This document shows, one piece after another, positions 17,001 to 25,097 of a stretch of 37,357 nucleotides of DNA. Under the pieces are notes generated by a model. The model did no database searches and was not told the DNA's origin. It saw only the letters and a program-made list of their open reading frames with translations. The DNA is from Candidatus Omnitrophota bacterium (GTDB lineage: Bacteria; Hinthialibacterota; Hinthialibacteria; Hinthialibacterales; JAKPRU01): NCBI GenBank assembly GCA_029568995.1, contig JAKPYU010000194.1, forward strand, positions 1 through 37,357. Direction: 5' to 3'. Each line of letters starts with the position of its first letter. Position 1 is the first letter of the stretch. Position numbers and translations under genes: made by a program.

Positions 17001-20000
17001 CAGCTTCCGCAAGGCGCGGACATTCTGGTCAACGATCCGGGCAGCAGCTACGCCGCAAATGGACGAATTTCGTTGCGCGAGGCCGTGAATATTGCAAGTG
17101 GACAACTCAATCCGTTTCTCAACGAATGGGATGATGAAAACATCCACGTTGAGCAAATCTACCAGGAGGTTCGTATCATCACCGGATACGATGTTAACAA
17201 TGAGCCGATTTATGGATATGAACAGCAATTCCGCCGAACTCATACCGAAAACTCTCCCGGCGGACCGGGCTATGAATATCGATATGAATATAGGGTTGTT
17301 CTTGACGAGCATGGAAATGAGACAAACCGCTCCCTGATCGGGACCGAATCCCTGGACGAAACGGACGAGGACAGGGAAGAAGGAGACTATGTCAATACGA
17401 CCTTATTTGCCTCCAATCCATCCCAATTCAACCTGGCCTCCTATCGGGATGTGATTCGAGTTAATTCCCTGGCGTCCGTTGCCTCCGACTCCATCACATT
17501 GGGACCCCAGGATCAGATTCAGATGCCCGGCAGCACGCTTTGGACGCTCACCGGAAGCGTTCAAGCCTTGAATGCCAACCAACTCACTCTGGGCACGGTC
17601 CGAGGCGGGAACGAAATCCGCCTTGCAGGGCAATCCACCATTTTGAGTGGAACCATGGATGGTCCGCAGATCACCCTGGAGAGCGCTATCGGGGTTACGT
17701 TGGGACGATCCTCCAGCCGGGGAGTCATCAAAATCCTGAGTAGTTCCGGGCACGGCGTCGAAATCGACGGCGGTGGTTTGAACGCGGTCAATATCGATTT
17801 CATTGCAGATTGTGCGGAAGACGGGATACGAATCAGCAATAGTCGAGAGAACGGGCTAACCGTTTATTCCATTCAGGGTTGTACCGGAGACGGTCTTTCC
17901 ATCAGCGGCGGATCGTTGAACTACTTTACAGGAATGGTGCGGGGATGCAGGAACGGAATTGTGCTCACCGACTCGGAGAGCTGCATGATTCGAGGCTCAG
18001 ATCTGTCCGAGGAGTATGCACTGAAAGACTGCACGGGGGATGGCATCTTCATTGAAGGCGGCGCTCACCATACGCTCAACGAGTTGTATATCTGGAATAA
18101 TGGCGGAAACGGGATCTCGATTCTGAACGCAGAGGGTGTTGAGATGGAGGACATCTACTGCGTGGATAACGGTGGTGACGGGATTCTACTGGACGGCGGA
18201 AATGGGGCGCATAAAGGGGACCATATTAGGGTTCTCGGAAACGATGGGAATGGCCTGGTGATCGGCGGCTCCACCAATCAGGGCAACCAGTTTCTATCCC
18301 TGGACGCGGGCGGCGGAAAGTACACCGATGTCAATGCCAACGGTGGCGATGGGATCGTGCTTCGAAACGGAACCCACGACAACCTGTTCGAGTATTGCTC
18401 CGCTTACGGAAATCAGGGAAGCGGTGTTTTGATAACCGGCTCCGGCACATCGAATAACCGATTCTCCGAATGCGATATTGCATACGATGAGATCGAAAGC
18501 GGAGCGGACTATGGAAACCGGGGCGATGGTGTCCAAATTACCGCAGGCGCAAGCGACAACGTACTGTATAAAACGAACGTTGGCCAGAACACCGGGCATG
18601 GGTTTTCAATTGACGGTGGCGACAGAAATCAAATCGAAGAATGTTTTATCGGTGACCGACTCGGATTCCGCTCCTCGGAGGATCATCGTCCCAATCAAAT
18701 GCGAGGCGTTCGGATCGCCGGAAATGCCGTCGCGAATGAAATCCGGTACTGCACATTTTCCTATAATGTACAGGGCGGCGTTTTGATGGAAAACCTGAAG
18801 AATACAACCGCTTCTTCGGAGAATCCCTCGGTGAAGATTTCTTCCTGCAAATTCGGTACCAGTAAAAAATGGTCCGATGTGCGGTATAACGATCCCTGTA
18901 TCGCCACCGGTCCGGCGATTGAGTGTCGAGATTCCGATCACATAAAGATCGAGGATGTTCTCGTCTTCCTTCACGACGGCGCGATCCTGATTGACGGAGA
19001 AAGCAACCAGGACATCATAATCAACGAATTACGGTCCATCCGTACACGTGCCCATGGAATCCTTGCGCGCAACACAAGCGCCTTCATCTGCGGCCCGATC
19101 TATATCGGATCATCCGGCCAGGATGGGATTCACCTGGAGAACGTCGCAGATTCCGAATTCTTCTGTACCCCGATGACCAATATGACGAATTCATTCTGCC
19201 AGGGGAGTACCGGAACGGGTGTATTCATTGATTCAAGCAGAAATGTGGTAGTCAAAGACGGTTTTATCGGCTCGAATGCAAAAGCGATCGAGGTCGTATC
19301 AACGGAAGGCTTTCAGTTCCTGGATTGCTGGGTCCAGGACAACAAGGGAGATGCCCTGACCCTCACCGGCAGCTCCAATATCACGCTGGACAGACCGCGC
19401 CTTCAAAACAACACCGGTATCGGGCTGAAAATCGTTGACTCCAGTGGTCTGGAACTGATCGGCAAGTCTCCGCGATACGGCTTTTTCATTAACGGAAATC
19501 CCGGCGGGTCATTGTGGATCGAGAATTCACAGGACATTGCCATCGGGAAAGAACGACTGGGAGGAAACCTGGCGGCTACCGTGAATCCCAGCATTGTGAT
19601 TACCGGCGACCGGACCCGGAACGTGACCGTGGAGTCCTGTATCATGCTCGACCAGAGAACCACGGATTGCATTCGAATTGACGGGGGCCAGGGAATTGTG
19701 ATCGGTTCTCCGAATGCCGACTACGGCAACGACATCGAATTCAACAAGTATAAGGGCGTTGTCGTTCGAGGGGCGAATACTCGTGTCGCGATCCTGAACA
19801 ACATTATCGGAGAACCGGAGCAGTATGAATCGGGAGCGCGGGAAAGAGGGAATGATGTGGGTATTGTGTTGGAGCAGGGAGCCAATCAGATCCTGATCCA
19901 GGGCAACATCATTAACGCAAATGCGTCTCATGGAATTCTGGTACACGACGGAGCGCACTCCAATATGATTGTGCGTAACCAGATCACCGAGAACGGCGGG

Positions 20001-22166
20001 AATGGTGTCCAGGTCGAGGGGGCGACGTCGCGCCTGAACCAGATCAGCCAGAATTCCATTACACGCAACATTGGAGCCGGAATTCGCCTGGTTGGCGGGA
20101 ACGATGGAATTGAAGCGCCGATTATTACAAAAATCGAACGACAACAGAGCACGGTGTCCGGGCAGACAAACTCCGACGCACCCGATGGCAGCCAGGTAGA
20201 GATTTACTGGGACAACGATGATGAAGGTAGAACTCTGATCGGATCGTCGTATTTGTTCGGTAACAAATTCGTCGTGCTCGGCACCATTCCAGCAGGAGTC
20301 AATCTCCATGGAGTGATTATTTATCCGAATGGAAATACCTCCGAGTTCGGACCGGCGGTCCTCAGTTCCAAGCCCGATCCGTTTCTCTACACGGAGGAGA
20401 GAAACGGCGATACGGACATTTTCCTGATGAACGCAGTGGCGCAGCGTTCCACGCGCATTACGCGGAATTCTGCGCAGGATACAAGCCCAAGTGTTTCTCC
20501 GACGGGCGACCGGATGTTGTTCGTATCGGATCGCAGCGGGAACGCGGATATCTGGCTGCTGCCGTTCGACACATTTGTGCCGGTACAGGCCGTCTCGAAT
20601 CCGGCGGCGGATTACGATCCCGACTGGACCGCGGACGGATCGCAAATGGTGTATGTCTCCGAGCGTGACGGGAATCCTGAAATCTACAAAGAGGGATTCG
20701 GCGGTGACGGCGGCGCGGATACCGAAATTTCCTACAACTCCGGCGCGATTGACGAAACGGTTGCCGAAGCGCTCTGCTCCGGAATGAGGGGCGATGCACT
20801 GGGAGTGAAAATCAATTCCGATGCAGGACGGATTTCCGAGATCCATATCTACATTCAGGCAAATCCCGTTCCGTTCACATGGAAAATATTCGCCATGGAG
20901 GGTGCCCAGCCCGCATTTCTCCCTCTTGCGGAGGGATCTACGGAACCGGCGGGAACGGGCTGGCATATAGTCGATGTCGGGAATTTGGAGGTCCCCCAGG
21001 AATATGTGATTGCGGTATTCTTCCAGCAGAACTACAGCCCGCATCTTGGCATGACTACGGGCGGGGAGGAATATCGGTGGTGGCTTTATACGCTGACGCG
21101 AGGCTGGGTGAATGTACAGATTCGCCCCGTGATGATTAAGGCGGTCATCAAGTCGGGGGGAAGCGCACCGCAACGACTGACAAACGACGTCGCGGTGGAT
21201 CGCAATCCCGCCGTATCCCCCGACGGAACACGAATCGCATTTGCTTCAAACCGTGCGGGTACACCGGATATCTGGCTGATGGACTCAAACGGGGAGAATC
21301 TGCAGAATCTCACACAGGGCCAGGGCAACAATTGGAGTCCTGCGTGGTCACCGGATGGTACTCTGATCGCATTTGTATCCGACCGAGACGGCAATGCGGA
21401 CATTTATGTAATGGATATGAGCGGCGGTAATGTCAACCGTCTCACCGCGAATGAGGCCACTGACGACGAGCCGGTCTGGAATACGAGTGGGGATCATATT
21501 CTGCTCACTTCCAATCGCGACAGCAGTTCCGAGGTCTATACCCTGAATATCAACAATCCGGTTCCGCGACGGGTGACCCTGGGAACGGGCGAGATCCACG
21601 ATCCCGAAACGGGGAATCTGGACGTGGAGGCAATCGAGCGCCAGGCTTCCATTGTGGGACCGGCCAAGTCTGCAAGTCCCAAGACACCGCTTGCTGATAG
21701 AACGGAGCCGTTTGCCGGAACGGATCTTCTTTTGACATTATCCGATGTTGACACGGAGCCGGGAGCGACGATCCGTGTTCTTGTTCAATTAACGGGTGCA
21801 CAGGCGCTGGGGAACCTGGACTTAGTCGTTTCGTACGAGTCAACGGTGCTTCGGCTACTGGAGCCGGCCTCGGTGGGCTTACAGACGGCGCACTCCATGT
21901 TCGAGTACAATCCGGTTCAGTATCCCAGTTCGTTTTCACCGTGGCGATTCAACTGGATCGGGGCGGAAGGGATTGACGGAGGTCTATCGGCGGTTGAGCT
22001 GGTGTTTGAGGTGCTGCCCGGCACATCCCGCAGCGAAACGTTTGTCCGGGTACAGACCGCAAACGCCTACGATATCGCGCTTAATCCGGTCAACTGTGTT
22101 CCGACAGACGGGCGTATCTATATGCCGGGGAATGTTGTGCCGGTGGAGAGCTGGATGCTGCATTGA
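14016..22166 (+). CDS. Giant modular surface protein: dockerin, IPT/TIG, beta-helix, PD40 propeller, cohesin-like
   Basis: A 2716-residue secreted protein, without enzyme motifs that I can recognise. A signal peptide (1-30) is cut after ISSA. Dockerin type I covers about 34-110, with two Ca-loop helices (GDVTADGTIDGRDAL; SIGDGVLTEDDARQIL). An IPT/TIG domain spans 115-200, followed by an unassigned mixed region to 710, then three more IPT/TIG domains at about 717-990. A CSLREA-like segment (NGRISLREAV, near 1015) is next. A right-handed parallel beta-helix covers about 1170-2030, made of NGGNGI/GDGIxIxGG-type rungs as in NosD/pectate-lyase folds. PD40/TolB-like propeller repeats (VSPTGDRMLFVSDRSGNADI and relatives) span about 2125-2522, interrupted by a beta-sandwich (2236-2375). 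A cohesin-like domain covers about 2565-2702. Likely roles are adhesion or carbohydrate binding at the surface. No LPXTG or autotransporter end is visible. A GAGG ribosome site precedes the ATG. Confidence 0.85.
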   Translation: MKTNRSTVSGIFTYFLVIGLLLWIAPISSAQGTIQLGDVTADGTIDGRDALVVLRAIAGLETLTAEQVLQGDVYPNPGTGGRSIGDGVLTEDDARQILRYAVRLIPAGDLTGDYLGVPPTIRGFEPRSGSPGALVTVYGENFASGSLQNNLVRIGDIPAPVQELTGTSIVIRVPEEAQSGLIEVLTPGGAAQSKDQFTVTQEIQGTLALGGGLDAQDFTIVTGYDETNAIDTQGHFNVDTQLDGISLIGAVSDAEGNNTFLALMLPGMDEGTGAKGVKQANPTVQVNALSTAKTLLYLHPFFATDNPVAVRRFMELLDSIPEVATLAGVIAERYPQGANGLDDPAVFAAWSAAVIAIMDNLPPGLVFSTDTPAGAKPSTIRQADASLSSWLSPMARSQAGRYTNASPMAGSAGQSVLLRRVGADYVYAEYDSDSGAITVGYPETCNYSPLDWLIAFYRVDPADMPMGLGNPYLAARRGIRRLGEEQISMLPSNQWTQRIDIVSYSISYAFDNVSSWIGPDSGGFRINRNQEGVYAMRIYSGGMSQNDPQDFQTIRNIDGGIENANRAMIINIGVAVVDLWSLASGSEESFLRDALKQAAIKASIVLTQEAGRLYPPGAEDRTLEIIFRMIMEMGKGISEAATNAGLSAARQRLSDTLSSALRSSNAITAVLGRISSLGKIGERVAGMMGYLLNPLGWELSPAGPTPLETCFVQIGDPFSPRITQLNPGRSGRLSSVIISGEHFQSDPRSNIVRFGDYYARVLEVVSPNQMVVEVPRLVPNFEYLTVTVETTASSTVATAPTRFYVDPIPFISELSPTRGYSRPTNEQNPFYNQPGSVVEIRGENLDSPRGPWALGVKVNDIDATVISASSRSMLFRVPSGMTGSLRVVVTDYNRDLDSNTLFFRVYDPPEISQMPPSAVQAGESFAIRGSNLLNAWVQIGDTFATVIHSDLRSILVRMPDVGDEDESVPVIVWTPSGSARSNVTRAAGLVQPEITQLPQGADILVNDPGSSYAANGRISLREAVNIASGQLNPFLNEWDDENIHVEQIYQEVRIITGYDVNNEPIYGYEQQFRRTHTENSPGGPGYEYRYEYRVVLDEHGNETNRSLIGTESLDETDEDREEGDYVNTTLFASNPSQFNLASYRDVIRVNSLASVASDSITLGPQDQIQMPGSTLWTLTGSVQALNANQLTLGTVRGGNEIRLAGQSTILSGTMDGPQITLESAIGVTLGRSSSRGVIKILSSSGHGVEIDGGGLNAVNIDFIADCAEDGIRISNSRENGLTVYSIQGCTGDGLSISGGSLNYFTGMVRGCRNGIVLTDSESCMIRGSDLSEEYALKDCTGDGIFIEGGAHHTLNELYIWNNGGNGISILNAEGVEMEDIYCVDNGGDGILLDGGNGAHKGDHIRVLGNDGNGLVIGGSTNQGNQFLSLDAGGGKYTDVNANGGDGIVLRNGTHDNLFEYCSAYGNQGSGVLITGSGTSNNRFSECDIAYDEIESGADYGNRGDGVQITAGASDNVLYKTNVGQNTGHGFSIDGGDRNQIEECFIGDRLGFRSSEDHRPNQMRGVRIAGNAVANEIRYCTFSYNVQGGVLMENLKNTTASSENPSVKISSCKFGTSKKWSDVRYNDPCIATGPAIECRDSDHIKIEDVLVFLHDGAILIDGESNQDIIINELRSIRTRAHGILARNTSAFICGPIYIGSSGQDGIHLENVADSEFFCTPMTNMTNSFCQGSTGTGVFIDSSRNVVVKDGFIGSNAKAIEVVSTEGFQFLDCWVQDNKGDALTLTGSSNITLDRPRLQNNTGIGLKIVDSSGLELIGKSPRYGFFINGNPGGSLWIENSQDIAIGKERLGGNLAATVNPSIVITGDRTRNVTVESCIMLDQRTTDCIRIDGGQGIVIGSPNADYGNDIEFNKYKGVVVRGANTRVAILNNIIGEPEQYESGARERGNDVGIVLEQGANQILIQGNIINANASHGILVHDGAHSNMIVRNQITENGGNGVQVEGATSRLNQISQNSITRNIGAGIRLVGGNDGIEAPIITKIERQQSTVSGQTNSDAPDGSQVEIYWDNDDEGRTLIGSSYLFGNKFVVLGTIPAGVNLHGVIIYPNGNTSEFGPAVLSSKPDPFLYTEERNGDTDIFLMNAVAQRSTRITRNSAQDTSPSVSPTGDRMLFVSDRSGNADIWLLPFDTFVPVQAVSNPAADYDPDWTADGSQMVYVSERDGNPEIYKEGFGGDGGADTEISYNSGAIDETVAEALCSGMRGDALGVKINSDAGRISEIHIYIQANPVPFTWKIFAMEGAQPAFLPLAEGSTEPAGTGWHIVDVGNLEVPQEYVIAVFFQQNYSPHLGMTTGGEEYRWWLYTLTRGWVNVQIRPVMIKAVIKSGGSAPQRLTNDVAVDRNPAVSPDGTRIAFASNRAGTPDIWLMDSNGENLQNLTQGQGNNWSPAWSPDGTLIAFVSDRDGNADIYVMDMSGGNVNRLTANEATDDEPVWNTSGDHILLTSNRDSSSEVYTLNINNPVPRRVTLGTGEIHDPETGNLDVEAIERQASIVGPAKSASPKTPLADRTEPFAGTDLLLTLSDVDTEPGATIRVLVQLTGAQALGNLDLVVSYESTVLRLLEPASVGLQTAHSMFEYNPVQYPSSFSPWRFNWIGAEGIDGGLSAVELVFEVLPGTSRSETFVRVQTANAYDIALNPVNCVPTDGRIYMPGNVVPVESWMLH

Positions 22167-22395
22167 GAGGGGGATTTGACATTGCAGGAATGAGTTATGC
22201 CTGCTTGCCAGGAAACTGGGCGAACAGCGACTTGTCGTGCGGTTCTCTCGGTTGGATGACGCTGCATACAAATTGCGATATCATTCTGTTTGCAGAGTTG
22301 TGTTTGTCTTAATCACTTTGCATTGGTTCGGTTCAAATGAGAATAAGCGTAACATAGTGTGCCATATACGCTCTTTCGAATGGGAGGTTATTGCG

Positions 22396-23481
22396 ATGTT
22401 GAGCATGAGACTGCGTTTGGGCAAAAAAGCGGTTGTTGTTCTGGCGTGTCTTTTGTTCGTCGGTGTGGGTGCGGTCTGCTTTGCGATTCTGTTTGGTGGT
22501 TCCTCGTTCGTTAAATCCGATCCGCAGCTGTTGACTCTTCGTGAGACAGAGTCACTGATTGGATTGGATGTGGAACTCGAATATGTGATGAAACTGTATC
22601 GCACAGTCCCGGAATCGGGAAAGGTGGTTCCGGCCCCCTCGGAAAGGCCGGTGATGACCCCGTGGGAACCTGATGAGGGAAGTCTTTATTTGGGCACAGA
22701 ACATAGAATCCACTATTGGCAGCATGGGAAAAAGGTTCGTTGGGATTCCGTCCATTTTCCTTATTCTGCCTGGGACGAACAGAAAGTCCAGACGCGGGAG
22801 CCATACAGTGCCTCCGTAATTTATGGTGGCGTCCAGATGATCGAACGAGGCAAAATGATTATCGGAGTCGATGACAAAGTGGCGCGCCCTTATGCGTCTA
22901 TCCAGCGCAATGCGATTATGTCCCTGTTTTCTTTGCGCGGGATCGTGACCGCGCTTACTTCCGGGAAGATCTCTCATAATGCACCTCACATGATTGACAC
23001 TCCGTTCAACATCTTCTCATTTGGTACCGAGAGGCTCCTGACGGATGCAATCGATCTAATGGCGAAGTCCGTCGAGAGAACCGTGGAAATAGCGGATAAG
23101 ATCGGTTATCGGATTGAATATCCGAAGACATCCATACAAACACTCTTGGGGATTACCCGGACGGAGACATGCGATCTGTATTTGGATCGCGCCCGAGGTT
23201 GCCTGCCCTCTGCGAAGATCAAATTTGACCAGGCAAATCTCGGTGGTTTTCTGATGATCACGCGGGAATGGATGGAAGTGCCGTGCGATCGCTTCCCGGA
23301 TGGCATCGGCCACATCCCATCGAAAATCTGGTGGCAGTTTTATCGGTTAAGTGAGGATGGTACAACAATGAAGGTCAGCGGACATTGCGCTCTTGAGGTA
23401 TCCCGGGTGTCCTTGGACCCGGTGAATGACGCTGTTTTTGAGTTTAAGCCCGAGCCATCTGAAACGGTGATATATCAATAG
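22396..23481 (+). CDS. Membrane-anchored exported protein, LolA/DUF1571-like
   Basis: A 361-residue protein with a basic N-terminus and one strong hydrophobic helix (about 11-35, KKAVVVLACLLFVGVGAVCF) that acts as an uncleaved anchor or signal peptide. The periplasmic part is rich in strands that pair in an antiparallel pattern (IHYWQHGKKVRWDSVHF; YIG-type repeats; ETCDLYLDRARGCLPSAKI; LEVSRVSLDPVNDAVFEFKP). The ending resembles the lipoprotein-sorting (LolA-like) fold used in planctomycete-type proteins, which bind lipid or pack against membranes; this is a structural impression only. ATG 22396 was chosen because GGGAGG at 22382-22387 precedes it; the longer frame from 22237 lacks a ribosome site. 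Confidence 0.6.
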   Translation: MLSMRLRLGKKAVVVLACLLFVGVGAVCFAILFGGSSFVKSDPQLLTLRETESLIGLDVELEYVMKLYRTVPESGKVVPAPSERPVMTPWEPDEGSLYLGTEHRIHYWQHGKKVRWDSVHFPYSAWDEQKVQTREPYSASVIYGGVQMIERGKMIIGVDDKVARPYASIQRNAIMSLFSLRGIVTALTSGKISHNAPHMIDTPFNIFSFGTERLLTDAIDLMAKSVERTVEIADKIGYRIEYPKTSIQTLLGITRTETCDLYLDRARGCLPSAKIKFDQANLGGFLMITREWMEVPCDRFPDGIGHIPSKIWWQFYRLSEDGTTMKVSGHCALEVSRVSLDPVNDAVFEFKPEPSETVIYQ

Positions 23482-23503
23482 TATTGGGAACGCTGCGGTT
23501 TGC

Positions 23504-23540
23504 CAGGCAGAGACGCCTGACCTACTAAAGGCTGGTAGGA
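23504..23540. repeat. Two small hairpins between convergent genes
   Basis: CAGGC-agagac-GCCTG (23504-23519) and CCTAC...GTAGG (23521-23539) lie between the stop of the LolA-like gene (23481) and that of the acyltransferase-like gene (23570). They probably serve as a shared transcription stop. Confidence 0.4.
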
Positions 23541-23569
23541 CAGGCCTTCGTGACTGTCGTTGGTATGGG

Positions 23570-24115
23570 TCAAACCCCCTGCCTCTCGATAATGTCCTGC
23601 AACCTGATGCGGTTATACCTTTGAAGCATTACCGGGTAGCCGTTCATCATGATATTGAACGCCAGTATCCATGCAGCGGCATCAAACCACCCTCTCAGCA
23701 AAGCATAGCCGATGAACAGCAACATCAGCATGAAGATGAGCATGTGGCCTGTTTCGGCCTTCCGCATTTCATGATCGAGATCGCGCAACGCGGGACCCCC
23801 CTTGTTCCTTGGAACTCGTAAGGTGGGGCTGAGTATCGAGAGCGGCCCGCGACGCACGAGCTTTTTGAAAACACGAATGCCCAAACGTTCGTAAATCCGA
23901 CCTGTTCGTTCGAAGTCTCTGATGTCGTAGTATCTTGAGGGAAAGGAGAAATGAACGGTTTGCCCGACAACGACAACCCATGACATGGCGAGCCAATTTG
24001 CCAGAAAGGCGAAAATCGGACTGCGAAATCCAAAGGCATCCAAGGCCCAGATCATCAGGAATACGGCGGCTGCTGTGGCTACCGCGAACAAGGCCAGTGT
24101 CTTGAGAATTGCCAT
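23570..24115 (-). CDS. CrtO-like glycosyl-carotenoid acyltransferase family membrane protein
   Basis: A 181-residue polytopic protein with four hydrophobic helices (about 7-25, 32-50, 122-140 and 145-162). It has the family motifs of glycosyl-4,4'-diaponeurosporenoate acyltransferase: FSFPSRYYDIRDFERTGRIY, then ERLGIRVFKKLV, a short basic loop, and the C-terminal PVMLQRYNRIRLQ. In the family these enzymes acylate a carotenoid glycoside in the membrane; here no carotenoid genes are near, so the substrate may differ. The start at 24115 has a weak ribosome site. It lies 56 bases downstream of the TIR-like gene on the same strand and could be read through from the defence operon. Confidence 0.7.
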   Translation of the reverse strand: MAILKTLALFAVATAAAVFLMIWALDAFGFRSPIFAFLANWLAMSWVVVVGQTVHFSFPSRYYDIRDFERTGRIYERLGIRVFKKLVRRGPLSILSPTLRVPRNKGGPALRDLDHEMRKAETGHMLIFMLMLLFIGYALLRGWFDAAAWILAFNIMMNGYPVMLQRYNRIRLQDIIERQGV

Positions 24116-24171
24116 GTGTCAGCCTGTTGCCAAGCCGAGTGGTGTCAGCTGGAGCGACCAGTTATCAGTGT

Positions 24172-24639
24172 TTATCTTCTATTTTGGGCACGTTGGTATG
24201 AATCTTCAATCCAGTCGCCGAGATTATTGTAGCCGTCGCTCTGGACCCAATCATAAGTTCTGATCTTTTCGTATCCCATTTTAACGAATGGATCTTCGCC
24301 TCTTTTCTCTCTTCTTCCTTCTTTGTCCTTCATATTGTCGATGTAGACCCCTATGAGTCCGTTATGCTTTTCCCAACTCTGCTCTATCTCGTACCGGACG
24401 TATTCTCGCTCCGCTGTCTCAGTCCCAATGAGAACGACCGTAACGGATGTTCCTTCCAACTGTGTCCGTATCCATCGTTTTATCGCTTCATCGCCTTTCT
24501 TCTTCACTTCTTCCCAAGATGCAGCATCCCAGAATCCAGCTGCTTCCCTGTTGGGTTTAGTTACCCAGCTGTTTCGGACTTGGCTGGCTCGCCAAATGTC
24601 GCGCTCATAATGAAAACTGAAGAAAACCCCGCGTGCCAT
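24172..24639 (-). CDS. thsB: TIR-like (DUF1863) protein, ThsB-like
   Basis: A 155-residue protein closely following the Thoeris ThsB pattern: RGVFFSFHYERD at the start, VRNSWVTKPNREAAGFWDA, WEEVKKKGDEAIKRWI, TSVTVVLIGTETAERE, YVRYEI containing Glu84 (the position of the catalytic Glu in ThsB), NGLIGVYIDNMKD, and a YDWVQSDGY end. ThsB proteins sense phage infection and make a cyclic-ADP-ribose-like signal from NAD+; family knowledge, not shown here. ATG 24639 was chosen over 24654 because GGAGG lies 8 bases upstream. The stop of the preceding gene is one base away, so the genes are coupled. No ThsA (SIR2-SLOG) or Macro protein is present. Confidence 0.85.
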   Translation of the reverse strand: MARGVFFSFHYERDIWRASQVRNSWVTKPNREAAGFWDAASWEEVKKKGDEAIKRWIRTQLEGTSVTVVLIGTETAEREYVRYEIEQSWEKHNGLIGVYIDNMKDKEGRREKRGEDPFVKMGYEKIRTYDWVQSDGYNNLGDWIEDSYQRAQNRR

Positions 24640-24640
24640 G

Positions 24641-25060
24641 TTACATACCTCCATTATTTGTAAATGTCGCTAAGAACGTGACGACGATAATAGAACCGAC
24701 GACAGTACCGTGAAATATCAGTAGCGTCAGCGAAAAAGGAACGTCCCTCCAGGGTTTTACTTGCTCTCTGACTACTGACGTATCCATCGAAAAGTCGACA
24801 TCTTTCTCTTGTAGTGCCCTCACATAATCGTAGAGGGCCCGGAAGAGCTTTTCCTGCCATAGGAAGTACGCGTCAAGTATCCAAAAGGCGATAGCGGGGA
24901 AGTACGCGAGATATATGAAACACGTTTTACTATTACCAACAGCTAAGGCAAAAAGGGCAGAAATAAGTATGACGGACCATCCCTTAAGAAGGAATGAATC
25001 ATTAGACAACCTGTTCACAACACACTGAATCATCTCCAGATGTGCCCGTTTATTCTCCAT
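24641..25060 (-). CDS. Small three-helix membrane protein, partner of the TIR-like protein
   Basis: A 139-residue protein: a cytoplasmic N-terminal helix (MENKRAHLEMIQCVVNRLS), two closely spaced membrane helices (about 23-42 and 47-69), a charged 40-residue loop (RALYDYVRALQEKDVDFSMD), and a third helix (about 105-130) with a TNNGGM tail. ATG 25060 was preferred over TTG 25078 because GAGAGG lies 6 bases upstream. The last codons of this gene carry the GGAGG used by the TIR-like gene. It has no recognised enzymatic domain. The position suggests a signal-activated membrane-permeabilising effector or a membrane anchor; both are inference. The family is known to me only as hypothetical proteins near TIR genes. 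Confidence 0.7.
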   Translation of the reverse strand: MENKRAHLEMIQCVVNRLSNDSFLLKGWSVILISALFALAVGNSKTCFIYLAYFPAIAFWILDAYFLWQEKLFRALYDYVRALQEKDVDFSMDTSVVREQVKPWRDVPFSLTLLIFHGTVVGSIIVVTFLATFTNNGGM

Positions 25061-25097
25061 CGAATACCTCTCTTTCAATGACTGTTAAGGTCGCGGC

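Noticed and set aside
19527-21173. Minus-strand open frame of 548 codons inside the giant gene
   Set aside because: Antisense to beta-helix and propeller repeats; sequence is not protein-like.
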